Positions 36,180 through 49,254 of a stretch of 64,000 nt of DNA are shown here, piece after piece. The stretch covers positions 13,541,975 through 13,605,974 of the forward strand of contig CM048846.1 of the NCBI GenBank assembly GCA_026545225.1, read 5' to 3'. Within the stretch, counting starts at the first letter, position 1. Every line of letters begins with the position of its first letter. The stretch comes from Cornus controversa. Its lineage: Eukaryota; Streptophyta; Magnoliopsida; Cornales; Cornaceae. The notes below the pieces were generated by a model. It ran no database searches and was not told the DNA's origin. It saw only the letters and a list, made by a program, of their open reading frames with translations. The position numbers and the translations under genes were made by a program.

Positions 36180-36372
36180 GGGCTCTCTCAAACTCTATTG
36201 GTCTTGGTGCAAATTATACACTACTCTCTCAGACTCTATTGCTCTTTCAGACTCTATTGCTCTTGGTGTATAATTCTATTGCTCTTTCAGACTCTATTGG
36301 TCTTGGTGCAAATTATACACTACTCTCTCAGACTCTATTGCTCTTGGTGCAAATTATACACTACTCTGTTTC
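36180..36372. repeat. Short tandem repeats of CAGACTCTATTG type
   Basis: Units combining CTCTCTCAGACTCTATTG, CTCTTGGTGC and AAATTATACACTA repeat about four times with rearranged order. They keep two reading frames open, but there is no sign of a real gene. The rest of 35916-37048 shows nothing recognisable apart from the 3' flank of the COL gene. Confidence 0.7.
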
Positions 36373-37048
36373 TTTACCAGAATTTTCTTTTGCCTCTCTA
36401 ACATTAAATTCAGAAATTGCAACATCAAGTCATTTTATTTACCAGGCTGCAATAGCATGAAATAGCACAATTCCAACCAAACTTTAGCCTTCAATTATTT
36501 CCAGTCCATTATTTATTCAGTCATTTCATATTTTGTCTTTGAGCCAGCATGCGTGCATTGTGCACTTCTTCGGACCGTCTTATGTCCCCAAGTGTTGCTT
36601 ACATTCTGTTTTCTAGACCTTTAGAGGATAAACTACAATCATCATTTTCTCTCTCAATTTTTTTGAGCTATCAAAAACATATTTCTGAATTTGCTTCCAA
36701 CCATTTGTTTAAAATGATCAGATGAAAGCTGCTATTAACATAACCAAATTCTTCTTTAGGCCTGCCTGTAATAATTTCTCATTTGCGAATACTTTCCTAC
36801 AGGATTACACTCTTGCAGTTGCAGCTGGCTAAAACGCTGCCAACCAAATAGAAATGCCCTGTAAGATGCATAACTAAGAGAAAATAAAACAAGTATTGAA
36901 ACATCCTGAAAAAATTGTTCACACTTTTTACCAACACAGAAATACCATTGAAAGGAAATATACATAGTAGCAGTACATTATTGAGTGCATAATGCTGATA
37001 ACATGTATACAGAGACAACAAAGATGAGTAATACATTTTTTGAGCCAT

Positions 37049-40000
37049 TTAGCAGCTGTCTTCAACATCAGGAATTCCACTGGCCTTCACAAATCGACCC
37101 TTCACTCGCTTTCTAGTATCAGCTCTGCTCTTCCTTGACTCATAGCGAATGTGCTTATCAAATCTGTCCATAGTTTTCAAAAAACATATCTTAGAACGAA
37201 GCAATAAGATGGCTCAAGAAAGGAAATGAAATGACAAGAGAATCATGCCTTCGAGTTTTCTTCTTCTCCTTGTAGCGCAACATGGCATTGCCTCTGTTCC
37301 GTGCCAGCACTTCCATGTCAACCTTCGCAGTTGCCGTTTTAATAGTGTCACTAGCTAGAAAAGGTCGTTTCCCAAACTGGACATTGGTGGTGCTACTGCA
37401 TGTTATGGGTTCAACCAACCTGGATGCTGATGATGGTCCTGCTATATGTACATTGTTATTTTCTGACATAGCGGGACCGTGGCTTGAAAATGATTGTGTC
37501 GGATGATTCTGCAATTGTTCCAACCAAGCTTATCAATACTCAGTTGTTGTCCCAAAAACAAACTAAGAAAGAAGGAAACAGATATTGAAAAATATGTTCT
37601 GATATGACAATAGTTGCACTACATTTTAAAAGCAGAAGTTGATATCAGCTCACCTTTCTGCAGCTTCTTTCATACACATTTGAAGGGATGAGTGGCAGCA
37701 GTAGCACGATAAGAACAAGCATAAGAAAATCAGATGTAAAAGTTTCCAATCAAACCATCTTTCAATCACAGGGATTCCACTCAAGTCAATATTGTGGTGC
37801 TCTCCCCACTCTGAAAGTCTTTTATGTGCAAACTCTGAGCATGCAACTTGATAATTGATCACCGCTACATACAGAATTTTGGAAAATGTAACTTTTTCAA
37901 TTTTCACATCGCTGTAGACCATACTTGTCAAATCACATGATTTTGGATCTTAATCATGTGATGCGAGTCAACTGACCATTCAATCAATTTAAACTGGTTG
38001 ATTGAATAGACCATGTTCAAAAATCAACCAGAGTAGAGGGGAATCTACCTGCATCATGTGATTCTGGGTGATACGGTCGATTCCCATCCAGTTGGCTGCC
38101 GATGCATCCGGGCCAGATCATGTCACAACTGAACTGCCAAAATCCTCCTTCTGCTATTCTTTCTTTTCTCTTCTCTAATTTTTCATATGATAGCATGTGG
38201 TTTGACTACATTTATGATGACCTCATATACTTGGGAAATGCTTTGTGGAATTGAATTATTTTACTGATTCGCAATAAGTCACTATTTGACTATCATATTG
38301 TAGACAGGCAGAAGTCCCAGATATTTTTTTGGTGAATAGGCCCACAATAGATATTAGGCAAGTATGTGTATATGTAAATGCATATAAACATCCAACTAGA
38401 AATATTTTCAACAAATATTCACCTTTCCTCTTTCAACCCAAGTTCGGACGCCTTCATCAGACTCGTAAAAGTCATGTTTTTCATTACTCTTACTCAAACT
38501 GAATAGATGTACTCCGAAATTTGAATTTCTACATTCAAAGATGAGCTCAAAAGAATCTTAATGGTGAATCACAGTTGCAGCACATCTAAGAGATTTACTC
38601 AAAGAAACAAATTAAGAAAACTCTCCTATATAATTTTTCTTCTCACCTGTAAATAAAGAACTGAACCTTCAGATCCACAAATGAGTTTCTTAATGAATTC
38701 CTCAAGTTTCAACCAAATTATCATGAAAATTGAAAATCTCCAATTCAATAAGCTAAGAAATTCAGGCCGAAGAATTGAAATTCCTGTAAATAGACCACCT
38801 TCTTTAATATCCTTATAAATCAATTTATGTGACTCACAAGTTTTATCTCAGGCTTCAGTTCTCAATCAAACACTGAAAAGCAAATCCATATGCTTTTCTG
38901 TCTAGTGAAGAAGATCTTCCAGTTCAATCCAGGAAATAAATCTTGGAGCCCTCATATCAAAGCACCTAGATGAAATGAAATGTTTTTTTTGCCCCTTTTG
39001 AAAAGGAATACTAGAGGATGTACTCCACTTTACACTTCCTTGCCTCAGATAACTAAATGTGAAATGTGTACACAAAAAAAATCATACAAGACAATTTCAT
39101 CAATACAAACAGAGATTTTCATTTCGCTACTCTAAAACTGAATCTAATGCGACTTCTTAAAAATATCTCATGCTCTCAGAATATTCACATTTCAGAACCA
39201 GATAACCTCATGAAAATAGCATTAGCATCCCCTGCCCATGATATATGTAGAATCCTCTGTGTATTTGAACAAACTTTCTTCCGTAGTTGTGAAACGTGAT
39301 AACTAAATCCCAAAATGCCACGATTTCAGATTATCAGTCTATGTCCCATCAGATACACAGAGCCCTAAGTCATAATTCTCAAAAAGAATCATACAATTTA
39401 GTAGGAGTAACATTTATGACAGCTAAAGTACATTATATATTCGTACTTTTAGCTATCTTTTGTTTGTTTATGCTTTTAAATACTATCAAATGTAACATGT
39501 ATTATCTTTACAATACACTCGTAAAACATCCTTGAAAAGAAGTAATGGATTTCCTTTTCCTTTTTCAACTAAACCAAAAAGGACAGAATATTACTTGTGC
39601 AACTATGCTTTCATGTCGAAGTGATCTGGAAATGACGGTTAAAATTAGCATTATTTGAAATTTCCACCATTACAAGTCAAAACTTTCTTATGAAAATAAC
39701 TCTAATTTTCAAATTCAACTCCAAAGTCAGGATGACTGGAATGAAAAACTCATTCATTGGTTTCAAAGTAAATTGAAGTGCACGATCCTAGCTATACCAT
39801 TAAAGTAATTAACTTTCCTTACTTTCAGATTTTTGAAAGCTTTAAAATTTCCCTGTGGATTGAATTCTCTGACTTAAAGTTTGATTGCCAATCCATTTTA
39901 ACTCATACCTGTTGGACTTAAATGGTTCAAATTGATGTTCACAACTATAGTTCACAGGCACACATAATGAGTATCACAAAGGCAAAGGATAGTTTCCTTT

Positions 40001-41375
40001 GTATCTCCAATAATGAGTCACAAATTGAACCTCACTCAATTTATATCAAGCAGCCAGCTAAAGTAAAAGCAAGCTAAATGATATTAGTTGAAACGCATTT
40101 ATAATTTAAATGTCATTTGGCAATAACTTAAATAATAGATAACAATGAAAAAGGCTTACCTTTTGCAATGGCATGCCGTTATATGTTGTGAAGCACTTCA
40201 TCTCATTCATGTTTTGCAACACTTCCGCTGTTGTCAAGGAAGTTTCCCTTCCAAGGTCATTATAGTTCTTGATCATGAAACCAGGATTCTCTGCACCATA
40301 TCCTACTTCTTGTTGACCAGCTTCTTCACAATCCCTCGATTTTCCTAGATGAAAATCCCAAATCTGCAAGAGCATCCGTGAAAAGACTTGATAAACTAAC
40401 ATGCTTACCATGAAATGCCAATTTTTAACCAAATGCATTATGGGAAAATAACATGCTAAATGAAGCTATAGGAGAAATCCTGCTAATTACCGACCATAAA
40501 AAGTTACAAATTAGAATAAAATCAACTACAGAAGAATGAAGGAGGGTCATTCAAACCTGAGGTGCCTGATATGTTAGGTTACAATTCCACATATTATCAA
40601 CTTCAGTCACGCAATCATTTTCCCTTGTGTCTACAGGCGTTGGCAACATAAGCAAAGACGTAAACGGTGTTTGCTGATGCAATAATTCCTCATCATCTCC
40701 ATGATCAAATTCAAGAGTTTCCAAGTTTTCCTGGCGACTACATAAACTGGGCGTCCCAGAACCCAATTCAGATCCATCTCCATTTACTCTCACTGTTTCC
40801 CTCTTGGCCAACTCCATCAACTGCTTATACATCACATTCTTGTACTTCCCACAGCTGGAGTTCCGTAAATTTGACACCGATGTGAACTCAACACTCGGAA
40901 CGCCATCAGGCATAGGATCGTCCTCATTTATCACCATCAGATCTTGGAAATTCACACCGTCGGACTTGTACAAGCGCGTATAATTGTTGGAATTCATGGA
41001 ATTGCGAGTCTGGAAATGGAAGCCCCATAGTAATGCGAGCTGAAGCGCGGAAGGACAACCAGAGAAGTCTTGGACGGGCTCGCGTCGATGGAGGGAGGAG
41101 ACGGAGCAGTTATCATGAGAGTCGGAGTCGCAGTCGCCGCAGAGCACGAGATTGTCGGTGTGGCAGCGGATGGTAACCGGTTCGGATCTGCAGTTGTCGC
41201 AGATCTGTGAGCGGAGGTGCTTGAGAGACAGGGCATTGGCAGAGTGTACGTGTTGGTCGCAGAACAAACAGAGCCTCGCCGAGTCCGCTCTACAGTACAA
41301 AACCGCCGTTCTTACGTTGCAGAAATCGCAGGGTAACAACATCCCCGATGTTCCAGATTTGGAATGCTTCTCCAT
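37049..41375 (-). CDS. CONSTANS-like transcription regulator (two B-boxes and CCT domain), four exons
   Basis: Exons 40557-41375, 40160-40363, 37249-37508 and 37049-37163 give 465 aa. Intron 2 is 2.65 kb. Two tandem B-box zinc fingers lie at about residues 16-57 ([16 protein letters not shown]) and 59-100 ([20 protein letters not shown]). The C-terminal CCT domain is at about 411-453 ([18 protein letters not shown], then [19 protein letters not shown]). This layout and the [14 protein letters not shown] block are those of the COL13/14/15 group. The family binds DNA through the CCT domain, with B-boxes for protein contacts, in light and flowering pathways, but this member's target is unknown. 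The start at 41375 (AAAATGG) is preferred over an upstream in-frame ATG at 41423, because it stands directly before the conserved region. The last intron begins with GC, not GT. Confidence 0.88.
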
Positions 41376-43388
41376 TTTACCGTGGGGATTCCGATATATA
41401 AATGTATTCATACAAACACACAATTTAAGTTGACTTTATAGATATATATATATATATATCTATACACTGAAGTAAATGGGAAAAGGAGTTGTAAAACCCT
41501 AACCCTAAAAAAGTTGAAGGCCAAAATTTTGAAGATGACAACGGGAGCTTTAATTTAATTTTGACTGTGAGAGAGAGAGAGATATAGCATAGCATAGCAT
41601 AGCATTCGACGATGAAGTATAAGTACATAGAGAGTCAGTCAGGCTATTTTTTCTTTTTTATTGTTGTTCCGCAAGCAGTGAGTGGCAGTGGGCACATGAT
41701 AAGTATGGAGGACTGAGTTGCAAACGTCATGCAGAGGGAGTGGGTCCTTACTGGGAAAATATCTGCACTTTTTGCCACGCTGGCATAAATTGCTGTCGCT
41801 CGCGTCTTTATTTTGACCTTTACACTCTGCGGTGGCACTGCTATAACTTATCTCAGCAACAATCCATGATTCCTTTCCTCACTTTTCACCAATAAAATCA
41901 GGGCATATCATCACTTTTAGCCAATAAAATCAGGGCATTTCGTCAATTATTTTGTAAACATTAGAACCATTACACTAGAATATTTTTGTATCCAGAACAC
42001 ACACCAACAAAAAAAATAAAGAACGTTTCCATTACCCTTGAAAAAAAATTAAAGTGTAAGCAAAGTTGAAGCTAAAAGTGTAGAAAAAATAAAGTTTTTA
42101 TTACATAAAAGTGTTTATTAAAAAAAAAAAGACAAAATAAGTAACACTAAGTTGTCATTTGCACTCTATTTTATTAGGAGGTGCTTTTCAAACTCTTGAG
42201 AGAGTATATCTTAAATGTATAACACTATAATCCAAGGTTTTTTTTTTTTTTTTTTTAGCACCGTACCTTATTAAAATAAAATACTATCTATAGAATCATA
42301 TATTTACTATTGAATTTATTAACTGACATATTGTATTCACTTTAAAAAATGACATATTATAATTTTTGTCCTAACATTTTAGTTTCTAATTTACTCTTCG
42401 AAAAAGTTACACAATTCTCTCTTGCTAAAAGTAAAGAATAAAATAAATTCTTTCCAAGTTTTGTAAGAGGTTTGGTACAGTAGTCAATTTATGTATGAAA
42501 ATGATAGCATAAAATGGTGTAAGTAGTAAATGTTTTAGGAGAAATTGAAACTATGAAGAGTTGTAATGTCAGTTGATATATATATATATATATATATATA
42601 TAATAGGGTATGTCTGTGCCTACGGCACTATCGTGTATTTGCAATCGTGACTGTTAGATGAAATAATTTTAAATTATAGATAGCAAAAGATATTTTGAAC
42701 CCTAGAATTGCTTTTTTAACAATTCTGGACCGTAGATCACCGTTTTTGGCCTTATTAAGCCAAGCTTAAATGTAATATAGAATATGCATTGCTGCCCTAG
42801 GCGTCTAACAGTGGTCTTCTAGAGAAAGTGGTGGTCTGTCGGTCGGCTCTACGATTGAATGACTGAGAAAGGAAATGTCCTTAATTAATTTATTAAGAAA
42901 CTGCTAACCATTTTGTGGAATATAACTAACAGGAGAAAGATAAGATAAGATAATATAATATAATACAAAGAATGGCCATATGCTGGAAATGGTTGGGTTT
43001 AGCTGAAAAGTGTTGTAAGTTGGCAAAAAGTAATGTTATGCTTTAATCATGTTAGCTTTAGCGAGTCTGAGTCATCATAGGCATATCATATGACATGACT
43101 AATATTGCCTGAGTAAGTTAAGGGAGCTTACGCGCAGTGACAAAATATATATGTTAGAGCTATATGTTGTTGTACGTTGCTGGAAATGGTTGGGTTTAGT
43201 TTAGCTGATCCAGCATTTGATTTGATTTTTTTTTTTTTTTTGGCTAGACATAGATAGATTGAGGGTGCTGGTGCTGTTGCTGTTAATTGCATTTGGGTGA
43301 AACCAGTGGTCGAATTATCTTTTTGTATTGAGAAGCTTAGCATTTTATTTTAGGAATTGTTTTAGTGCAATGAACCGTAGTAGTATAG
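41376..43388. other. Intergenic region between the COL gene and the chromovirus
   Basis: No gene is seen. TA runs lie at 41443-41458 and 42579-42602, and poly-T at 42238-42257. The COL promoter should lie within 41376-41900. A GAGA run (41570-41582) and a short GCATA repeat (41587-41605) are close to it. 42606-42780 reads like the end of an old repeat (GTGCCTACGGCACTATCGTG), but I cannot name it. Confidence 0.5.
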
Positions 43389-44625
43389 TGTTAGCTCTTT
43401 GACAGTTGTCTTAAGGCAAGGCATGAGCATGAGGGTGAATGCCATGCCCTTAGATGGCTAAGGATTGGCATACTTAGCCTCAATGACAGTTTTGTGATTA
43501 TATGTAAGTTCTATTGGAAGGGTATTTTTGTAATTTAAAATATTGAGAATTTTGAAAATTATTATTATTCTTCCTCAGACATGGAGGATGTCTTCTTCTG
43601 ACAGAATGATGAAAATTACTTTTGCATATATAGAGGAGTATGGGTACTCGAAGGTTTTCCCCCCAAGCAAGGGTGGGCTATGCCATAGGCAGACTATGCC
43701 ATGGGCATGCCCCAAATCTTGTGCATGGCTTGGCAAGCCTAACACGCGAACGGATCCTTGAGCACAGTTGACGGTTTTTGAATTATTGGACGGGCCATGG
43801 CTGATGGTGACAGCACATGGGCACACATTGAAGGAGGCATGTAACATATTCTATGAGCATGGTTTGGGATGGCTTGACAGACATGTATGGCTTATGCTTT
43901 GTGGGCTTAGTTGGCTTAATGCTCAGATCTATGAGTGGACATGACAAAACAAAACTTGGTGGTGCATGGCATTGGGGCGTGGTCTAACCCATGGCACCCA
44001 CACTCACTAACTAGGCAAGCTAGTGGGCAATTCGGTTGACGGCTTTTCTAAGACGCTACTGACTCGTATGGTATGTGATGCACATGTATTGATGAGACCA
44101 CATTCTCCATTCAAAAATGGACAGGTGTGGGCAGTTATGAGCACAGGTGGTTGGCTTGTGGCAAATGATTGTGTGCGACAATATGTATGGCAGTCAAGAG
44201 AATGGCTTGCAACAGTTGCTTGGTGGCTTTTTCCTATTGGTGCATTATCTTAGTAGTTGGGTATGTCAACTGCATATATAGATGTGGCTAATTCGGATTA
44301 GTCCCTTGTCCCAGCAATTTGGGAATGTAAACTGCAAGTAGGTGTGGTTGGCTTTCATTCGTTGGCAACATAGGGCAGGGGGTGTTAACTGCCATCTATA
44401 CAATGTATAGATATAAACTAGGCAATGAATGGCATAAAACTGCCTAGTGTGTGGTGCCTTGTGATTGGTTCAGATGTCTATGTGGTTGGGTTGTAACCAC
44501 ATTAGTAGTGATCATGGGGCAGTTGTTGAGCAAACAGTTATAGGCAGTTTTTCTGAGTGCCTATATATCTACATTGCTAGGGCTGGGAAAGCATATGAGT
44601 GGTGCCTGAGCCTTAGTGTGAATTC

Positions 44626-47125
44626 TTTAACCCAAGAATTGTCCCTAGAGGGGGGGTGAATAGGGACTTTAAGCAAATAATGAAACTTTTTCGATTTAGC
44701 TTATTTTGATAAAAATTGGCTTGAATGGACTTTTGTCAAACACTTGATGAACTTATATATTCAACAAGTGAAAATGAGAATGTTCTATCTTAGAAAGCTA
44801 TAATGCACTTAAATAATCTAATGGATACAATAACAAGTGTAAGTGCAATATATCATGCTTGTAGTGTGTGAAAATGTTGATAGCATGTTGTATTAAACAC
44901 ATGGTATGCAAATTGATTGATTACAAGATAATCGAATAAGAACTCAATCAATCAACAATTAATTAATTTCATGACTCAACCAACGTACTCCAAGCATTCA
45001 TCACATCCTCTTTATATAAATTAAAGCATATAAACATAGCATTGATATATAAAGCATATAAAATTTGAACATATGAAATGCTATAAAATAAAGGAGTTTA
45101 AGGATAGAGAAATGCAAACCAAATGACACCATGATTTTTACATGGTTCGATCCCTCTTGCCTACGTCCGTGCCTTAAGAAAAATTCTTGAGGTTTCCACT
45201 ATAGAGCCTTCCTTAATGGTGGAAAGTAAACCATACAATTGCCAAGTGAATTACTTGGGCTTCCTTGCTCAATGACATCCTCACCAAGACTTCTTTGCCA
45301 AGCTCATGACTTGGGCTTCTTTGCTCAATGAAAACCTCACCAAGACTTCTTTGCCAAGCTCATGACTTGGGCTTCCTTGCCAAGTGCATCACTTGGTCTT
45401 CCTCTCAAAGGTAAATAAGAATCTGTGGAACAATTACAACAATATTCCTTAATGAATAGATATTTAATACACGCTCAATTCCTAGAGTTATATATGAAGA
45501 TCTCAAATGAAAAGCTCCACTCTAGATATGCAAGATGAATCACAATGAATGATGAGAAAGATGAGGCTCAATAGTGATTCCTACAAGAGATATACTACCA
45601 AGTAGAATGCAACTATTTGCATTCAAGAATTTTTCAAGTTTATGCTTATGGGTAGGTTTCTCTCTAGCTCTCTCCTCCACTCTTCTCTACTCTTGGCTCT
45701 ACATTGCACTATCTCTCTCTTACTTGCAAAATGCAGCTCACACTCATATATATAGTATTTTGGAAGAAATATGATCGTTTGAGACATGTGGCAACCGTTT
45801 AGTGAAAAATATAACCATTGGAGTTTGAATCTCTAGGTTTCAGTCGACTGATGAATTCATTGGTCGACTGAAAGTGTTGTTTCGATCAACTGAAGCAATG
45901 TTTCGATCGACTGAAACCTCCCCTGTTTTGTAAAGCCTACTGGAATTCATTTCTAGTTTCTATCAGTCGACTGATGAAGAGATTCGGTCGACCGAAAGGC
46001 CTCTATCAGTCGACTGATGGGTTCATCAGTCGACCGAAAGTCCCCAGGTCAAAATATGTTCTCAGACTCAGCCAGTTTTTTCTGCACAGTGCATTAATAC
46101 ACTGCACACTTAATTACATTGAAAACATTTAAGTAAATTTCTATTTACTTTAAGTTATTCAATGTAATTAAGTAAAGTACCCCCCATTTGGATTTAATAA
46201 AAATAATTTCAAAATTAAATTCTAAGTGAATCAAAATCTGATTTTTCAGTTTTAGTATAAAACGGATTTTCACAACTTTGACATAAAAATTTATCGTGCA
46301 ATATGAATGACTAAGTTAAGTCATTTGGGGCTGAAAAAATTCATATGAACGTGATAAATCATGGGGTACAATTACCGGGACTTTTTATGTCAAGATTCAT
46401 TTTAAAAACTCATATTTACGTTTTTGCCCCTAGAATCCAACATTTGGCCAAATTTCTGCGCTAAGTATCCAAAACAGTAACTGTGCATGACACGGCTTTA
46501 TATAGTGATTCATTTGAGTTCAAAGCCTAAGTAAATCTATTTAAGAACCATAAATGATATTTTCTAGTTCAAGTATGGGTTCTAGAATTTGTTTACTCAA
46601 GAATTGAATTTCTTCAAAGCTAAACATAAGCTTGAATTAACTCAATCTCAACGAAGGCCTTCAAGATGATTCAATGAAGTTCATGGCCTAATTCTAAGTG
46701 TCCAAGGACAAATGATATGATATGAATGATATGCATTGGTCCTAAAGTCCACTAGGTCAATAAATGAGCTTTCAAAAGAAGTTACTTTATAAATAACTTT
46801 ACATTAAATTTAGCAATCACCCAAGACTAGCCTACCCAAGTCTTTTGATCTTCAAATCTTTAAGCTTTTGGGTTCCTTCATCATGTGGCTTGGATTTACT
46901 TCAAATTCGCCATTGATCTTGATTATTGATTTTTGAATTCCATGATCATGTGGCTTCATATATCTTCTTCTAATTCCTTTTGAAGTCCAATGCCATTAAG
47001 ATACTTGAGATAATATAATACTTTGTAAACTGCACACTCAAGTAAACTTATTAAATCTACACTACAATAGGTTGTTATCATCAAAATCACCCAAATAACC
47101 TTGGGTTGAAACCTTGAGGTTAACA
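44626..47125 (-). repeat. Minus-strand SIRE-like solo LTR inside the chromovirus 5' LTR
   Basis: On the minus strand it begins TGTTAACCTCAAGGTTTCAA, then TTTTGATGATAACAA, and ends CACCCCCCCTCTAGGGACAA and TTCTTGGGTTAAA. Both ends closely match those of the SIRE LTR at 50632-52043, but the middle is different and longer (2,500 bp in all). Perfect AATTC lies on both sides (44621-44625 and 47126-47130), and the intact partner LTR near 63409 shows the empty site. A TATA box is at 45747-45754 (minus). No internal region is present, so it arose by LTR-LTR recombination. Confidence 0.8.
45841..46036 (-). promoter_or_regulatory. U3 array of CAGTCGACTG palindromes
   Basis: Eight copies of a 10-bp CpG-centred palindrome or its near variants start at 45841, 45861, 45883, 45904, 45964, 45985, 46007 and 46027. 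Spacings are 20, 22, 21, 60, 21, 22 and 20. Perfect CAGTCGACTG occurs at 45841, 45964 and 46007. Read on the minus strand, the array ends 86 bp before the TATA box. Regulatory function is inferred from position and regularity. Confidence 0.6.
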
Positions 47126-47292
47126 AATTCCTTGTAAGCTTTGAGTTAATAAAGTTTAAGAAGGTTGGGACCTTGGTCCTGTAAACTCTGATGTGCTTTA
47201 TACTTTTGTTATGTGTGGTAGGCTGAGACTTGGTGGCCCCAAGTGCCATTGTAGCGACAAAAATTTCAATGTTAATTTGATCTTGTAACAAT

Positions 47293-47304
47293 TGGTATCA
47301 AAGC
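47293..47304 (+). other. Primer-binding site of the chromovirus
   Basis: TGGTATCAAAGC stands two bases after the 5' LTR end, one base off the initiator tRNA-Met complement TGGTATCAGAGC. Use of this primer is common in chromoviruses. Confidence 0.8.
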
Positions 47305-47315
47305 CAGGTTTGACA

Positions 47316-48452
47316 ATGGCTGGCGGAAATACAAGGGAGAGAGTTTCTCGTTTGGAAGACTTAGTCAGTATTCCTTCGTCTGATTCTGCAGTAACTCTTG
47401 CTGTTCAGGCTGAACAACTTGCTATTAAAATTCAGACCTTGAAGACAGAAGTTGCAGACTTGCTTCTGAAATACAGTCAGTGAAGACTACTATTAACGAA
47501 TTCATGATTGCCACTCGAGAGCAAATTGCTAGCGTCTTGGAAGACATTGTATCTCTTACAGATGTCTTTAAGGCGAACCTAAAGGATGTGGAAAATGAAG
47601 TGACTCGTGTGAAGAGGGCACTCCATGGCCAAACCAGTGCTACTGGTGAAGCCCTAGCATCCAAGATCAAAGTACCGGAACCCAAGTCCTTTGGTGGTAT
47701 TTGAAATGCAAAGGAATTAGAGAATTTCTTAAGGGACATGGAACAGTATTTCAAGGCTACTCGTATCCCAGATTTTGAGAAAGTAACCATTACAAGCATG
47801 TATCTGTCTGGCGTCCCAAAATTATGGTGGTGCACACTGATTGAAGATGATGCTTCTGCTAGCAGACCTCGAATTGAGACGTGGGAGACTCTCAAGAAAG
47901 AATTGAAGGATCAATATCTTCCCTATAATATAACATGGATTGCACATGAATCCCTTAAAAAGTTAAAGTATATGGGCACCGTTCGTGATTACATGAAGAA
48001 GTTCAGTTATTTGATGCTTGACATCAGGAATATGCCAGAAGAAGACAAGTTATTTAATTTCTTGTCTGCTTTACAGCCTTGGGCTCAGGCAGAATTGAGT
48101 AGGCTTCGTGTGAGAGACCTTCCTACTGCAATGATGGGCGACGGATTGTCTCATGGACTTCAAAATGGTAGGTCCTACATCTACTAATGACAAGAAGAAG
48201 TCCAATAATGGGAAGAAGGATGGGAAGAGTCAATCTTCTAAATATAGTGATAAGAAGAAGGCAAACAATTTCACTAAGTCCAAAATAGACAACAGCAGGG
48301 CCAACACTAGTGTCACAAAGACTACTGCAGGCTGTTTTCTCCGTAATGGACCCGATCGGGTTAGAGACTGTCACAGAAGAGAGAAACTAAGTGCAATCAT
48401 CGCTGAAAAGTTAAGAGAGGGTGGTGATTCTGACTCGGACATCCCAACTTGA
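47316..48452 (+). pseudogene. Chromovirus gag, broken
   Basis: The start is probably the ATG at 47316 (MAGGNTRERVSRLEDL). Frames break at 47480 and at the stop in 47702-47704, and continue at 47738-48187 with the capsid block (MEQYFKATRIPDFEKVTITS, PKLWW, ETWETLKKELKDQYLPYN, LNFLSALQPWAQAEL). A basic tail follows at 48153-48452 (KKSNNGKKDGKSQSSK). In the tail the zinc knuckle is degenerate: only CFLRNGPDRVRDCHRREKL is left where CxxCxxxxHxxxxC would be expected. Confidence 0.78.
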
Positions 48453-48494
48453 GTCAACCCTTTACAACTCTTGAATGTTCTTACAGTAAAATAA

Positions 48495-49254
48495 ATGAAA
48501 GGCCTGATGTACATTCGGGTAATGATCAATAATCAGATGGTTCTAGCTATGGTGGACACAGGTGCCACGCATAACTTCTTTGTGGAGAGAGAGGTGGATA
48601 ATTATGGTTTAAATTTGTCTCAAAATTCTAGCAAAATAAAAGCTGTGAATTCAGTTGTCAAGCCTGTTCAAGGTGTGGCTACCACTATGTTGAAGATCGG
48701 TGATTGGTATGGCCATTACAGCTTTATGGTCGTACCTTTGGATGATTTTGATGTGATCCTCAGGATCGAGTTCTTTGTGAAAGCTAAAGTGTTGCTTATG
48801 CCACACTTAGGTCAAGCCTGTTCAAGGTGTGGCTACCACTATGTTGAAGATCGGTGATTGGTATGGCCATTACAGCTTTATGGTCGTACCTTTGGATGAT
48901 TTTGATGTGATCCTCAGGATCGAGTTCTTTGTGAAAGCTAAAGTGTTGCTTATGCCACACTTAGGAGGAATTTTCATTGCAAATGAGGGTGCCACGTGTT
49001 TTGTTCCTTCTGTCACTTCAAGACAGAATAGTAAAGGGAAGCGAAAGCATGATGCTGAGATGATTTCTACTCTGCAAGTGAAGGCAGGGTTAAAGAGAAG
49101 AAAGTGTACTTATTTGGAGGCTTTAGTAAAAATTAAGCCGGACCAGTTTATGAAAGTGCCAAACTCTGTTGCTGAAGTCTTGGAGGAGTTTGTGGATATG
49201 ATGCCCGCAAAACTTCCCAAACAGCTCCCTCCTCGGCATGTTGTAGATCACTAA
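48495..49254 (+). pseudogene. Chromovirus protease, frameshifted by a 154-bp duplication
   Basis: From 48495 the frame contains the aspartic protease motif MVDTGATHNFF and the following LKIGDWYGHYSFMVVPLDDF block. A perfect tandem repeat then breaks the frame. The second unit reopens in another frame and runs on to 49254 through the linker towards RT (VLEEFVDMMPAKLPKQLPPR). The active-site DTGA itself is intact. Confidence 0.8.
48658..48965 (+). repeat. Perfect 154-bp tandem duplication
   Basis: 48658-48811 and 48812-48965 appear identical over all 154 bases. Because 154 is not a multiple of three, it shifts the protease frame. The lack of differences, in an element whose LTRs are about 10 percent diverged, shows the duplication is recent or was homogenised. 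Confidence 0.9.

Larger units (their letters stand above)
43389..47290 (+). repeat. 5' LTR of the chromovirus, split by a solo LTR
   Basis: It starts TGTTAGCTC and ends TTGTAACA, directly before the primer-binding site. Without the insert at 44626-47125 and its 5-bp duplication it is 1,397 bp, against 1,337 bp for the partner at 62236-63572. It carries GC-richer blocks such as CCATGGGCATGCCCC. The two LTRs are well diverged. Confidence 0.88.

Noticed and set aside
36011-36460. 149-codon open frame as a host gene
   Set aside because: Its length comes from the CAGACTCTATTG repeats that keep two frames open at once; no domain or splice context.
37650-40160. An extra gene inside the large COL intron 2
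   Set aside because: Only short, unrelated open frames on both strands; no domain, splice pattern or repeat family recognised.
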